Source: an uncultured bacterium (GTDB lineage Bacteria > Bacillota_I > Bacilli_A > RF39 > UBA660). From it: DNA of 24,155 nucleotides. The DNA lies in NCBI GenBank assembly GCA_949288625.1, contig CASEKZ010000050.1, positions 1-24,155 on the forward strand, written 5' to 3'. A model generated the notes under the pieces. That model saw only the letters and a program-made list of their open reading frames with translations. It was not told where the DNA came from and searched no databases. Of the stretch, positions 7,565-16,412 are shown piece after piece. The position numbers and the translations under genes are program-made. Each line of letters begins with the position of its first letter. Position 1 is the first letter of the stretch.

Positions 7565-10120
7565 ATGTTAGAGAAAAAATATGATCATAAGTTAGTAGAA
7601 AATGGGAAGTATGATAACTGGATTAAACATAATTATTTTAAGGCGGGAGATTTAACTAAAGAGGCTTTTGCAATAGTTATTCCACCTCCTAACGTAACCG
7701 GAAAACTTCACCTAGGTCATGCCTGGGACACAACCTTACAAGATATAATAATTCGTTATAAAAAAATGTGTGGGTATGACGTTTTGTGGTTACCGGGAAT
7801 GGATCATGCGGCGATTGCAACCGAAGTAAAAGTAGTAGATAGACTAAAAAAAGAGGGCATTAATAAACGTGATTTAGGTCGTGATGGCTTTTTAAAAAAA
7901 GCATGGGAATGGAAAGAAGAATACGCAAGTACCATCAGAAGTCAGTGGGCTAAGTTAGGTCTTGCATTAGATTACTCAAAAGAAAGATTCACGCTTGATG
8001 AAGGTTTTAGCCGCGGCGTTAACAAAGTATTTGTAGATTTTTATAATAAGGGACTTATTTATCGTGGAGAAAAAATAATAAACTGGGATCCGGTACAAAA
8101 AACAGCGTTATCAAATGAAGAGGTTATATATAAAGATGTAGCGGGTGCGTTTTATCATATTAAGTATTTTATCGAGGGTAGTGATGATTATTTAGAAGTT
8201 GCAACGACCAGACCTGAAACTTTGTTTGGGGATACCGCCGTTGCTGTTAATCCATTAGATAAAAGATATAATAAATTAATAGGTAAAAACGTTGTTTTAC
8301 CAATCGTTAACAAATTAATACCTATTATTGGTGATGAGCATGCTGATCCTTCTTTTGGAACAGGTGTTGTTAAGATAACACCAGCACACGACCCTAATGA
8401 CTTTGAGGTTGGTAATCGTCATAATTTAAAAAGAATTAACGTAATGAATGATGATGCAACCATGAATGAAAACGCTGGAAAGTATGAGGGTATGGATAGG
8501 TATGAATGTCGTGATGCTTTAGTTGATGATTTGCAAGATTTTGATTTATTAATTAAAATTGAACCAATAACTCATAGTGTTGGGCATTCTGAAAGAACGG
8601 ATGTTATGGTAGAGCCAAGGCTATCTAAACAATGGTTTGTTAAAATGAGACCTTTAGCGGATAAAGTTCTTGAAAACCAAAAAAACAAAGATGGTAAAGT
8701 AAATTTTGTCCCGAAAAGATTTGAAAAGGTAATGAATCACTGGATGGAAATAACTTATGACTGGTGCATATCAAGGCAGTTATGGTGGGGTCATAGAATC
8801 CCGGCTTGGTACAAGGAAGATAAGGTTTATGTTGGTCTTGATGCTCCAAAAGGCGATGGATGGGTTCAAGATGAAGACGTGCTTGATACTTGGTTTTCTT
8901 CTGCGTTATGGCCGTTTAGTACGCTTGGCTGGCCAGATGAAACCGATGATTTAAAAAGGTATTTTCCAAACGATGTTTTGGTAACGGGTTATGACATAAT
9001 ACCTTTTTGGGTTAATAGAATGACTTTTCAATCACTTGAATTAACCGGTAAAAGACCTTTTAAGGATTGTTTGATTCATGGCCTTATCAGGGATAAATTA
9101 GGGCGTAAAATGTCTAAGTCGCTTGGTAATGGAATAGACCCAATGGATGTTATAGAAGAGTATGGTGCTGATGCTTTACGCTGGTTTTTAACAACTAATT
9201 CTGCTCCTGGCCAAGATTTAAGATATGATGAGGATAAGGTTAAATCAACTTGGAATTTTATAAATAAGATATGGAACGCATCAAGATACGTTTTAATGAA
9301 TACTAAAGATTTAAAGAAAATTGATTTAAGTAATTTATCATCAAGTGATAAGTGGGTTTTAACTAAGTTAAACAAAACCATTAAAAGTGTAAGTAAAAGC
9401 ATGGAAAAATATGAATTTAACATCGCTGGAAGTGAACTTTACAAGTTTATTTGGGAGTGTTTTTGTGATACATATATAGAATATAGTAAAATAACTAGTG
9501 ATAGTGATTCTACAAAATCTACTTTAATCTACGTTTTAGCTTGTATTTTAAAAATGCTTCATCCTTTCATGCCTTACGTAACCGATGAGATATATGATAA
9601 ATTACCTATTAAGAAATGTAAAAACGTTATTTTATCAAGTTATCCTAAGTATGATAAGAGTTTGGTATTTAAAGATGAACAAGAGGAAATTGACGCTTTA
9701 AATAACGTTTTATCAACGCTTAGAAACGTAAAAAAAGAAAATGAATTACCAAAAGGTTTTAAGGTTATAAATAATTTTAAAGATGAATATAAATATATCA
9801 TAAATAACAATAAAGACATATTGACAAGGTTATTAAAATGTGATATTATACTATCTTCTAATGAAGAAATGATGAGTTTTGACGTTTTGTTTTCATACGG
9901 AACACTTACCATTTTATATAATGGCGAGAACAAAAAAGATAACAAAGAATTATTACTTAAACAAAAAGATTCATTAGAAAAAAGCATTGTAAGAAGACAA
10001 AAGTTATTATCTAATCCTGGTTATGTTAATAAGGCTCCAGAAAACATCGTTTTAAACGAAAGAAAAAAGTTAAGTGAAGAACAAAATGAATTAAAAACGA
10101 TATTAGATAAGATAAATTAA
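7565..10120 (+). CDS. valS: Valine--tRNA ligase
   Basis: Class I aminoacyl-tRNA synthetase that charges tRNA-Val; 851 residues, within the usual bacterial range. HIGH signature is HLGH at 49-52 after PPPNVTGKL. The CP1 editing domain follows (about 180-340, with TTRPETLFGDTAVAV). The KMSKS loop is exact at 515-519, followed by the anticodon-binding helical domain and the C-terminal Val-tRNA synthetase coiled-coil arm rich in Lys and Glu. The ATG at 7565 is preferred over 7556 because AAAGGA overlaps the earlier codon and is correctly spaced for the later one. Expression is set by the T-box leader. Confidence 0.98.
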   Translation: MLEKKYDHKLVENGKYDNWIKHNYFKAGDLTKEAFAIVIPPPNVTGKLHLGHAWDTTLQDIIIRYKKMCGYDVLWLPGMDHAAIATEVKVVDRLKKEGINKRDLGRDGFLKKAWEWKEEYASTIRSQWAKLGLALDYSKERFTLDEGFSRGVNKVFVDFYNKGLIYRGEKIINWDPVQKTALSNEEVIYKDVAGAFYHIKYFIEGSDDYLEVATTRPETLFGDTAVAVNPLDKRYNKLIGKNVVLPIVNKLIPIIGDEHADPSFGTGVVKITPAHDPNDFEVGNRHNLKRINVMNDDATMNENAGKYEGMDRYECRDALVDDLQDFDLLIKIEPITHSVGHSERTDVMVEPRLSKQWFVKMRPLADKVLENQKNKDGKVNFVPKRFEKVMNHWMEITYDWCISRQLWWGHRIPAWYKEDKVYVGLDAPKGDGWVQDEDVLDTWFSSALWPFSTLGWPDETDDLKRYFPNDVLVTGYDIIPFWVNRMTFQSLELTGKRPFKDCLIHGLIRDKLGRKMSKSLGNGIDPMDVIEEYGADALRWFLTTNSAPGQDLRYDEDKVKSTWNFINKIWNASRYVLMNTKDLKKIDLSNLSSSDKWVLTKLNKTIKSVSKSMEKYEFNIAGSELYKFIWECFCDTYIEYSKITSDSDSTKSTLIYVLACILKMLHPFMPYVTDEIYDKLPIKKCKNVILSSYPKYDKSLVFKDEQEEIDALNNVLSTLRNVKKENELPKGFKVINNFKDEYKYIINNNKDILTRLLKCDIILSSNEEMMSFDVLFSYGTLTILYNGENKKDNKELLLKQKDSLEKSIVRRQKLLSNPGYVNKAPENIVLNERKKLSEEQNELKTILDKIN

Positions 10121-10140
10121 AGAAGGATAGGTGGTTTTGG

Positions 10141-10524
10141 ATGGAAAAAAGTTTACAAAACTTAGTTGGATATAATGACGAGGACGTATGCTTTGATTAT
10201 GAATATGATTTTTATAACGCGTATTTAAGTGAGTACGTTAGTCAAGATACAAAAGAAGTATTAGTTCCCGTTAGCAAAAACACGCAAGATGCTTTTATGG
10301 CTCTTAAAGAGGAATATTCTATTTCTAAGCAGGTTCCTGCTTATGAAAGAAACACAGAAGCTAAATTAGCGGATAGCTTTATGTTTTACGTTTCGGTAGG
10401 AGCTATTGTTATAAATGAAAACGGGTATTTCATCAACGTTAGAGTGCTTGATAAAATAACGAATAAGTATAACAACGTAAACAAAAAAAACGGAGTTTCT
10501 TTAACAAAAGGTAGCCTTAAGTAG
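10141..10524 (+). CDS. Hypothetical protein, 127 residues
   Basis: I do not recognise a family. The protein is soluble, acidic at the N-terminus (DEDVCFDYEYDFYNAYLSEY) and basic at the C-terminus, with no signal peptide or membrane segment. A central VSVGAIVINENGYFINVRVLD stretch looks like a beta hairpin. It starts 20 bases after valS with AGGTGG 6 bases before the ATG and ends in an intrinsic terminator, so it is probably co-transcribed with valS and shares T-box control. Bacillus has folC at this place; this protein shows no FolC features. Confidence 0.72.
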   Translation: MEKSLQNLVGYNDEDVCFDYEYDFYNAYLSEYVSQDTKEVLVPVSKNTQDAFMALKEEYSISKQVPAYERNTEAKLADSFMFYVSVGAIVINENGYFINVRVLDKITNKYNNVNKKNGVSLTKGSLK

Positions 10525-10536
10525 TTACCTTTTTTT
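10506..10536 (+). terminator. Intrinsic terminator of the valS transcript
   Basis: AAAAGGTA pairs with TACCTTTT and runs into a T tract (10530-10536). The left arm lies inside the last codons of the 127-residue ORF. Confidence 0.75.
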
Positions 10537-10537
10537 C

Positions 10538-10566
10538 TTGCTTTAAATAAGATTTTGATATATACT
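10538..10566 (+). promoter_or_regulatory. Promoter of proS
   Basis: TTGCTT (10538-10543) and TATACT (10561-10566) with a 17-base spacer. The transcript would start near 10573, giving a very short leader in which AAGGAG lies almost at the 5' end, so no T-box fits here. Confidence 0.65.
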
Positions 10567-10585
10567 CAATTTAAGGAGTGAGATA

Positions 10586-12283
10586 ATGAAATTAAAACAT
10601 AGTTATTTTTATACTTTAAGGGAAGAATCTAAAACCGAAGAATCTACAAGTGGTAATTTATTAACCAGGTGTGGAATGATAAAAAAAACTTCTTCGGGTG
10701 TTTATATGTATTTACCACTTGGTTATAAAGTCATTAAAAACATAGAAAAAATAATAAGAGAAGAACTAGAAAACATTGGTGCTGGTGAGCTTTTAATGCC
10801 TGCTTTAATACCAGAAGAACTATATGTATCTTCTGGACGAAGCGATGCTTTTGGTAGTGATATGTTTAGGCTTAAAGACCGTTTTGATAAAAGTTATTGT
10901 CTTGCTCCAACTCATGAGGAGTTATTTACCATAGCTGCTTTAAGTAAAATAAAATCATACAAAGACTTACCTTTTAGTATTTACCAAATTCAAGATAAGT
11001 TTAGAGATGAGCCAAGAAGTCGTTATGGATTAATTAGGGTAAGGGAGTTCTTAATGAAAGATGCTTATTCTTTTGATAAAGATGAAAAAGGACTTAATGA
11101 TTCTTATAACCAAATGTATAACGCCTACAAAAAGATTTTTACAAGACTCGGAATTGATTATAAAATAGTAAGGTCAGATACGGGTTGTATGGGTGGACTT
11201 TTATCCGAGGAGTTTCAAGCGATAACGGATATTGGGGAAGATAAACTTGTTATATGTGATGAATGTGGATATGCTGCTAATAGTGATGTTGCAAGTTGCA
11301 CACTTTTAACTAAAAAATCAGATGAAAATATCAAGATACGAGAACTAGTAAAAACCCCATCGGCGGGAACAATTGAAGAAGTTTCAAAGTATTTAGACGA
11401 AGATAAAGATAAGTTTGTTAAAACTCTTATATATAACATAGACGATAAATATTACGCTTTGTTAGTAAAAGGTTGCCACGAAGTAAATGAGGCAAAGCTT
11501 AAAAAAATATTAAACGCCTCATCCGTTACTTTAGCAGAACCATCAAAAGTTGAGGAAATAACTAATGCTAAAGTTGGTTTTGCGGGTCCTATTGGACTTG
11601 ATGTTCCTATTATTATTGATAACGAGGTTGCATCAATGAAAAACTTTATTGTTGGTGCTAATAAAAGTGATTATCATTATAAGAACGTAAACTTAGAAGA
11701 TTTTAATTATATCTTAACAGAAGATATAAGATGTATTACAAAAGAAGATAAATGTCCTTTATGTGGTAAGGATTTGATTTTTAAAAACGGAATTGAAATT
11801 GGTAACACCTTTAAATTAGGAACTAAGTATTCAAAAGCTTTAGATCTTACGTATTTGGATAAATCAAATGAAAGTAAGTATGTATGGATGGGGTGTTATG
11901 GCATCGGTCTTGGAAGATGTATGGCATCGGTCGTTGAGCAAAATCACGATGATAAAGGAATTATATGGCCGATGGAAATAGCTCCGTTTAAAGTTTCAAT
12001 CATAATTGTTAATACAAATGATGATGCTCAAAATGACGCTGCTAATTATTTGTATACCGAACTTAAGAGCAATGGTATATCAACGATTTTAGATGATCGT
12101 AATGAGCGTGCCGGGGTAAAGTTTAATGATGCTGATTTAATTGGAATTCCAATAAGAATAACCATTGGTAATAAAATAAATGATCAGCTAGTCGAAATCA
12201 AAGAAAGAAAAAAAGATTCTTTTGAAGAAATATCACTTTATGATGCATTAGCGAGAATAGAAGACATAATTGATGGTGAATAA
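10586..12283 (+). CDS. proS: Proline--tRNA ligase (bacterial type with insertion domain)
   Basis: Class II synthetase charging tRNA-Pro; 565 residues, typical of the bacterial ProS form. Motif 2 is seen at FRDEPRSR (139-146), continuing into the strongly conserved VREFLMKDAYSFD. Motif 3 is GIGLGR at 439-444. Between them (about 220-390) lies the INS editing domain that clears mischarged Ala-tRNA-Pro. The C-terminal anticodon-binding domain ends the protein. AAGGAGTG lies just before the ATG. It is transcribed from its own promoter and closed by a terminator. Confidence 0.97.
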   Translation: MKLKHSYFYTLREESKTEESTSGNLLTRCGMIKKTSSGVYMYLPLGYKVIKNIEKIIREELENIGAGELLMPALIPEELYVSSGRSDAFGSDMFRLKDRFDKSYCLAPTHEELFTIAALSKIKSYKDLPFSIYQIQDKFRDEPRSRYGLIRVREFLMKDAYSFDKDEKGLNDSYNQMYNAYKKIFTRLGIDYKIVRSDTGCMGGLLSEEFQAITDIGEDKLVICDECGYAANSDVASCTLLTKKSDENIKIRELVKTPSAGTIEEVSKYLDEDKDKFVKTLIYNIDDKYYALLVKGCHEVNEAKLKKILNASSVTLAEPSKVEEITNAKVGFAGPIGLDVPIIIDNEVASMKNFIVGANKSDYHYKNVNLEDFNYILTEDIRCITKEDKCPLCGKDLIFKNGIEIGNTFKLGTKYSKALDLTYLDKSNESKYVWMGCYGIGLGRCMASVVEQNHDDKGIIWPMEIAPFKVSIIIVNTNDDAQNDAANYLYTELKSNGISTILDDRNERAGVKFNDADLIGIPIRITIGNKINDQLVEIKERKKDSFEEISLYDALARIEDIIDGE

Positions 12284-12294
12284 CCTAAAAAAAA

Positions 12295-12326
12295 CAAAAA
12301 ATGGCTTTAAAAAGTCGTTTTTTTTA
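12295..12326 (+). terminator. Intrinsic terminator after proS
   Basis: An A-tract plus GGCTT pairs with AAGTC plus a T-tract (one G-T pair), followed by more T. It separates proS from the dnaG operon. Confidence 0.65.
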
Positions 12327-12395
12327 ATTTTTTTTATAAAAAACGAGGGATTTAAAACTTTTTGTAGAATAATTAAATTAGGAGGTATGTTTTTT

Positions 12396-14138
12396 ATGGA
12401 AAAAATACCTTATGAAGAAATATTAAAAATTCAAAGAAAAGTTAACATCGTTGACATTATCGCTGAATATCTTCCGCTTGAGAAAAAAGGAAAGAATTAT
12501 TTTGCGGTATGCCCATTTCATGATGACCATAATCCAAGCATGAGTATTTCTCCTGAAAAACAAATATATACTTGTTTTGTTTGCGGGGCTTCTGGTAACG
12601 TTTTTAACTTCGTTATGAATTATGAACACATAACGTTTTCCGAGGCAATCGCTAAAGTAGCAGCAAAAATAGGTATTGATTTTGCTACTAATAGTAGTTT
12701 TAAAACGATAAAAAAAGATGATCGGTATGATAAGTATTATAATATGTTTTCGGTTACTAATAAATATTATCAAAATAATATTAAAACGATATATGGAAAA
12801 AAGGCAACCGATTATTTATCTAAAAGAAACATAACCGAAGAAGAAATAAATGAGTTTGGTATTGGACTATCACTTAACGATAATAACGTAAGTAAATTAT
12901 TATTGTCTAAAGGTTATGATAAAAACGATATTATGCTCCTTGGACTTTGTGGTGATTCTGGCGGGTTTACCTATGATACGTTTAAAAACAGGATAATGTT
13001 TCCGCTTTTTGATACAGAAGGGAAAGTAGTTGGTTTTTCAGGCAGAATATATAACAATGAAAAAGAAAGTAAATACGTTAATTCAAAAGAATCACCAGTA
13101 TTTAAAAAAGGTAAGTTATTATATAATTTTCACCGGGCATTAAACTATGCTAGGGAAAAAAAACAAATAATCGTTGTTGAAGGGTTTATGGATGTTATAC
13201 GTCTTTATACCATCGGTATTAAAAACGTTGTAGCAACGATGGGAACCGCCGTAACAAAAGAACAAGCAGCTTTAATAAGAAGGTTATCAAAAAACGTTGT
13301 TTTGTGTTTTGATGGCGATAAAGCTGGAGAAAAAGCAACCATAAGTGCCTTAGAAGAGCTTGAAAGAATTGGTCTTGAGCCCAAGGTAATAAGACTTGAG
13401 GATAACATGGATCCTGATGAGTACGTTTTAAAAAAAGCTAAAGCAGGCTTTGATAGCCACTTGAAAAACGCTATGACGGCTTTGCAATTTAAATTAGAAC
13501 AAGGAAGAAAAAAAACGGACTTTAATGATTATAATGAAATTTCTAAGTACTTAAATTCGGTTGCAAAAGAACTCGAAAAAATAGATGATCCAATCGTATA
13601 TGAATTAACCATTAAAAAATTATCGAAGGAAACCGGAGTGGAATTTGATACCATTAATAAATTAATTAGTAGTATTCCAAAAAAAGAAGTAAAACAAAAA
13701 AAAGAGCCTAAGGTATATAAGAAAAATAAGTATGAGATGGCTGAGGAATACTTGGTACATTACATGTTAAGAAGCAAAGATGCTATTTTATTATATAAAG
13801 ATAAGGTTTCTTATTTAACGAATAAGACGCTTGCGTTAATCGCTCTTAAAATACTAGATTTTTATGAACAAAATAATTATGTTAATGCTACTGATTTTTC
13901 TTTATATTTACAAGATGATGATGAGTTAATAAAAGAAGTATTAAGAATTGACTCAATAAATATACCAAGTAACGTAAGTAAAGAAGTGATTTTAGATTAC
14001 ATAAATACCATTGATGAAGGAATATTAAAAAGGGAAATAAAAAATACAAAAGATAAAATAAGAGGCGAAACAAACGTTGCAAAAAAGGTTGTTTTACTAG
14101 AAAAACTTGCTACGTTGAAGAAAAAGGAGTGTAAATGA
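12396..14138 (+). CDS. dnaG: DNA primase
   Basis: Makes RNA primers for replication; 580 residues. The N-terminal CHC2 zinc finger is intact (Cys39, His42, Cys60, Cys63). The TOPRIM catalytic core shows Glu262 in VVEGFMD and Asp306/Asp308 in FDGDKAG. The C-terminal third is Lys-rich and helical, the place of the DnaB-binding domain. The frame stays open back to 12270, but the ATG at 12396 is chosen because AGGAGGT (12380-12386) lies about 10 bases upstream and residue 1 then matches the usual DnaG start. It is first in an operon with rpoD and trmK. A weak TAGAAT at 12365-12370 may be the -10; I see no good -35. Confidence 0.96.
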   Translation: MEKIPYEEILKIQRKVNIVDIIAEYLPLEKKGKNYFAVCPFHDDHNPSMSISPEKQIYTCFVCGASGNVFNFVMNYEHITFSEAIAKVAAKIGIDFATNSSFKTIKKDDRYDKYYNMFSVTNKYYQNNIKTIYGKKATDYLSKRNITEEEINEFGIGLSLNDNNVSKLLLSKGYDKNDIMLLGLCGDSGGFTYDTFKNRIMFPLFDTEGKVVGFSGRIYNNEKESKYVNSKESPVFKKGKLLYNFHRALNYAREKKQIIVVEGFMDVIRLYTIGIKNVVATMGTAVTKEQAALIRRLSKNVVLCFDGDKAGEKATISALEELERIGLEPKVIRLEDNMDPDEYVLKKAKAGFDSHLKNAMTALQFKLEQGRKKTDFNDYNEISKYLNSVAKELEKIDDPIVYELTIKKLSKETGVEFDTINKLISSIPKKEVKQKKEPKVYKKNKYEMAEEYLVHYMLRSKDAILLYKDKVSYLTNKTLALIALKILDFYEQNNYVNATDFSLYLQDDDELIKEVLRIDSINIPSNVSKEVILDYINTIDEGILKREIKNTKDKIRGETNVAKKVVLLEKLATLKKKECK

Positions 14139-15229
14139 TGAAAGAGATAAAAACGTTTGAACAAAGAAAAAAAGAATTAATTGAAAAGGGAAAAGAAAAG
14201 GGATTTTTAACTTATGAAGAACTAGCAGAAACTTTAAAAGGTCTTGAGTTAGATAGTGATTCATTAGATGATTTATATAATACTTTTCATGAAAATAACA
14301 TTGAGATAACTTCTGAAGAGTTTGATAGTGATGAAGAAGAAGAAAACGATGATGTGGCCTTTGAACTTGATGATGTTGCTTTGCCTAAAAATGCTAGTAT
14401 AAATGATCCGGTTAGAATGTACTTAAAAGAAATCGGTAAGATTAGTTTGCTTAGTTTAGATGAAGAACTTGCGCTATCAAAAAGGGTTGAGGAAGGTGAT
14501 GAGGAGGCAAAAAGAATTCTTGCTGAGTCTAATTTAAGATTAGTTGTGTCTATTGCCAAAAGGTACGTTGGTAGAAACCTATCATTTCTTGATTTAATTC
14601 AAGAAGGAAACATTGGTTTAATGAAGGCGGTTGATAAGTTTGATGCATCAAAAGGATATAAGTTTTCGACTTACGCAACGTGGTGGATAAGACAAGCAAT
14701 AACCCGTGCAATTGCTGACCAAGCTAAAACGATTCGTGTTCCAGTTCATATGGTTGAAACGATTAATAAGTTAAAAAGGATTCAGCGTCAGCTAACCCTT
14801 GAGTTAAATCGTGAGCCAAGTGAGGCAGAACTCGCTAAAAAGATGGGCACAACCGAAGATAAGGTAAGAGAAATATTTAAAATTTCTCAAGATCCATTAT
14901 CTTTGGAAACACCTATTGGTGAAGAAGATGATTCACATTTAGGAGATTTTTTAAAGGACGAAAGTTCTATGAGCCCTGAAGAGTACGCGATAAACGAAGT
15001 TCTAAAAGATGAAATAGAGGAAGTCTTAGGAACTCTTACTCCTCGCGAGGAGGAAGTTTTAAAACTACGTTTTGGTCTTCATGGTGGAACTTGTCATACA
15101 TTAGAGGAAGTAGGAAACATGTTTGGTGTAACTCGAGAAAGAATAAGGCAAATTGAAGCTAAAGCATTAAGAAAGCTTCGTCATCCTTCAAGGTCAAGAA
15201 AGTTAAAGGATTATCTTGATGCATCATAA
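14135..15229 (+). CDS. rpoD: Primary (housekeeping) RNA polymerase sigma factor
   Basis: 364 residues, the SigA size of Firmicutes. Region 1.1 (about 1-60) is followed by an Asp/Glu-rich linker (61-80). Then come region 1.2 (DPVRMYLKEIG, 91-101), region 2 with ATWWIRQAITRAI near 181-193 for -10 melting, region 3, and region 4 with TPREEEVLKLRFGL and the helix-turn-helix VTRERIRQIEAKALRKLRH near 332-350 for the -35. It overlaps the dnaG stop (ATGA), with AAGGAG 5 bases ahead of the first ATG. The second ATG at 14138 is an equally possible start. dnaG-rpoD pairing is the classical macromolecular synthesis operon. Confidence 0.97.
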   Translation: MMKEIKTFEQRKKELIEKGKEKGFLTYEELAETLKGLELDSDSLDDLYNTFHENNIEITSEEFDSDEEEENDDVAFELDDVALPKNASINDPVRMYLKEIGKISLLSLDEELALSKRVEEGDEEAKRILAESNLRLVVSIAKRYVGRNLSFLDLIQEGNIGLMKAVDKFDASKGYKFSTYATWWIRQAITRAIADQAKTIRVPVHMVETINKLKRIQRQLTLELNREPSEAELAKKMGTTEDKVREIFKISQDPLSLETPIGEEDDSHLGDFLKDESSMSPEEYAINEVLKDEIEEVLGTLTPREEEVLKLRFGLHGGTCHTLEEVGNMFGVTRERIRQIEAKALRKLRHPSRSRKLKDYLDAS

Positions 15230-15905
15230 AATAACAATCTCTAAAAGACTTCTTGCAATTGCAAAGATGATTGATAAAAAAAGCGTTGTAGCGGACATTG
15301 GTTGTGATCATGCTATGCTTGATGTTTACTTATCAAATAATGGTTTGGTAAAAAAAACAATCGCTTGTGATGTAGCAATTGGTCCCTTAAAAGAAGCTAA
15401 AAAAAACATTATGTTGTATGGCGCTTCAAATATTGAAGTAAGATTGGGAAACGGCCTTGATGCTATAAGTGAAAAAGATAACGTAAATACGATTGTTATT
15501 GCGGGATTAGGAAGTCAAAAAATCATTGAAATATTAATTCGTGACACTGAAAAGTTAAAAAACGTAAGTACAATAATTATTCAGTCTAATACCGGCTATG
15601 ATAAAGTAAGATGTGTTTTAAATAAGATTGGTTACTACGTAAAAGATGAGGTTTTGGTTAAAGAAAATGATATTATATACGTAATTATTAAATTTCAAAC
15701 GGGAAGTTTTAAATATACTAAAAAAGAGCTTTATTTTGGACCAATACTTCTTAAAAATAAAAATAAATTATTTAAGGAATTATTACAAAATGAAATCAAA
15801 AAAAATAATAAGATAATAAATAGTTTACCATGTAAAAAAATTATAAAAAAAACTTCTTTGAAGTTAAAAAATAAGCTACTAAAAAAAGAAATTCAAGGTG
15901 TGTGA
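15219..15905 (+). CDS. trmK: tRNA (adenine(22)-N1)-methyltransferase TrmK
   Basis: 228 residues. It is a Rossmann-fold SAM methyltransferase with motif I VADIGCDHAMLD near 24-35, an acidic strand end ACDV, and the TrmK-specific IAGLG and QSNT motifs. A Lys-rich helical C-terminal domain follows. It methylates N1 of A22 in tRNA-Ser and tRNA-Tyr in Bacillus. The ATG at 15219 is taken over a TTG at 15216; AAAGGA lies 8 bases ahead. It overlaps rpoD by 11 bases, so the two are translationally coupled. The position after dnaG-sigA matches Bacillus, where trmK (yqfN) lies close downstream of sigA. Confidence 0.92.
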   Translation: MHHKITISKRLLAIAKMIDKKSVVADIGCDHAMLDVYLSNNGLVKKTIACDVAIGPLKEAKKNIMLYGASNIEVRLGNGLDAISEKDNVNTIVIAGLGSQKIIEILIRDTEKLKNVSTIIIQSNTGYDKVRCVLNKIGYYVKDEVLVKENDIIYVIIKFQTGSFKYTKKELYFGPILLKNKNKLFKELLQNEIKKNNKIINSLPCKKIIKKTSLKLKNKLLKKEIQGV

Positions 15906-15923
15906 AATGAATTTCTTTTTTTT
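15881..15923. terminator. Bidirectional terminator between trmK and the yqfQ-like gene
   Basis: AAAAAAGAAATTCA pairs perfectly with TGAATTTCTTTTTT, with A and T tracts on both outer sides, so it can stop transcription from both convergent genes. The trmK stop lies in the loop and the minus-strand stop begins at its edge. Confidence 0.88.
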
Positions 15924-16281
15924 ATAAGAAAAAGGTAGGATTAGGAAGTTCTTGATTATTATTATAAATATCATTATTTTTCACTTCTTCAGGAATTTTA
16001 ACGATCTTTTTTGAATTATCTGTCTGGAAGAATTCTTTACCTATCTTTCCAAGTGTTTTTATATTATTAAAAACCGGTTTAACTTGATAATATAAGGGAA
16101 TGGCTTGATTTACAACGTTAAGTGTTTTTTGTGCGTTTGATAATAATGAGGACCAATTTATTTTTCCTAATATACCAGTTGTTTTACCAGCGATTTTAGC
16201 AGCAGGTGCTGATGCAACATTTATAGCTGGCATGGCAGAGTAGGCTGGATTTACCATCATGTATGGAATTTGGTTAAACAT
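15922..16281 (-). CDS. YqfQ/VrrA-like spore protein
   Basis: A 119-residue protein. The first 40 residues are Ala/Pro/Met-rich and low in complexity. The core (about 43-85) carries the pattern typical of YqfQ-like proteins: LSNAQKTLNVVNQAIPLYYQ, then VKPVFNNIKTLGKI, then a basic/aromatic end. Bacillus yqfQ lies just downstream of the dnaG-sigA-trmK region, as here, which supports the assignment. The role of YqfQ is poorly defined beyond being spore-associated. The minus-strand AGAGGTGAT lies just before the ATG. There is no signal peptide. Confidence rests on the core pattern plus gene order. Confidence 0.65.
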   Translation of the reverse strand: MFNQIPYMMVNPAYSAMPAINVASAPAAKIAGKTTGILGKINWSSLLSNAQKTLNVVNQAIPLYYQVKPVFNNIKTLGKIGKEFFQTDNSKKIVKIPEEVKNNDIYNNNQELPNPTFFL

Positions 16282-16297
16282 AACATCACCTCTATAA

Positions 16298-16306
16298 TAA
16301 TATATG
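16298..16306 (-). promoter_or_regulatory. CATATATTA box upstream of the yqfQ-like gene
   Basis: On the minus strand CATATATTA matches CATANNNTA, the -10 consensus of SigK/SigE-type sporulation promoters, and lies about 16 bases before the start codon. An AACC occurs 14 bases further upstream, slightly too close for a standard SigK -35. An AT-rich chance match is possible. Confidence 0.35.
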
Positions 16307-16356
16307 AAATTAAATTAAATGGTTTATTAAAGCTTAAATAAATTTGTGATTTATGT

Positions 16357-16383
16357 TTGATTTTTTGTAATCTATGATATAAT
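16357..16383 (+). promoter_or_regulatory. Promoter of pilC-pilD
   Basis: TTGATT (16357-16362) and TATAAT (16378-16383), 15 bases apart; shifting the -35 by one base gives 16. Start would be near 16390, shortly before AAAGGTG (16398-16404). Confidence 0.55.
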
Positions 16384-16412
16384 ATTTTATAGAATAGAAA
16401 GGTGTAATCCAA

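Noticed and set aside
9530..10470. Apparent enrichment of the palindrome ACGT in coding regions
   Set aside because: By eye it is common at Asn/Asp/Tyr-Val codon pairs in valS and the following gene, but in lon and the pilin it is near what base composition predicts. A codon-pair bias is enough to explain it.
12270..12395. N-terminal extension of DnaG to base 12270
   Set aside because: It runs through the proS stop and terminator, is very Lys/Phe-rich like translated A/T tracts, and a strong AGGAGGT supports the ATG at 12396.
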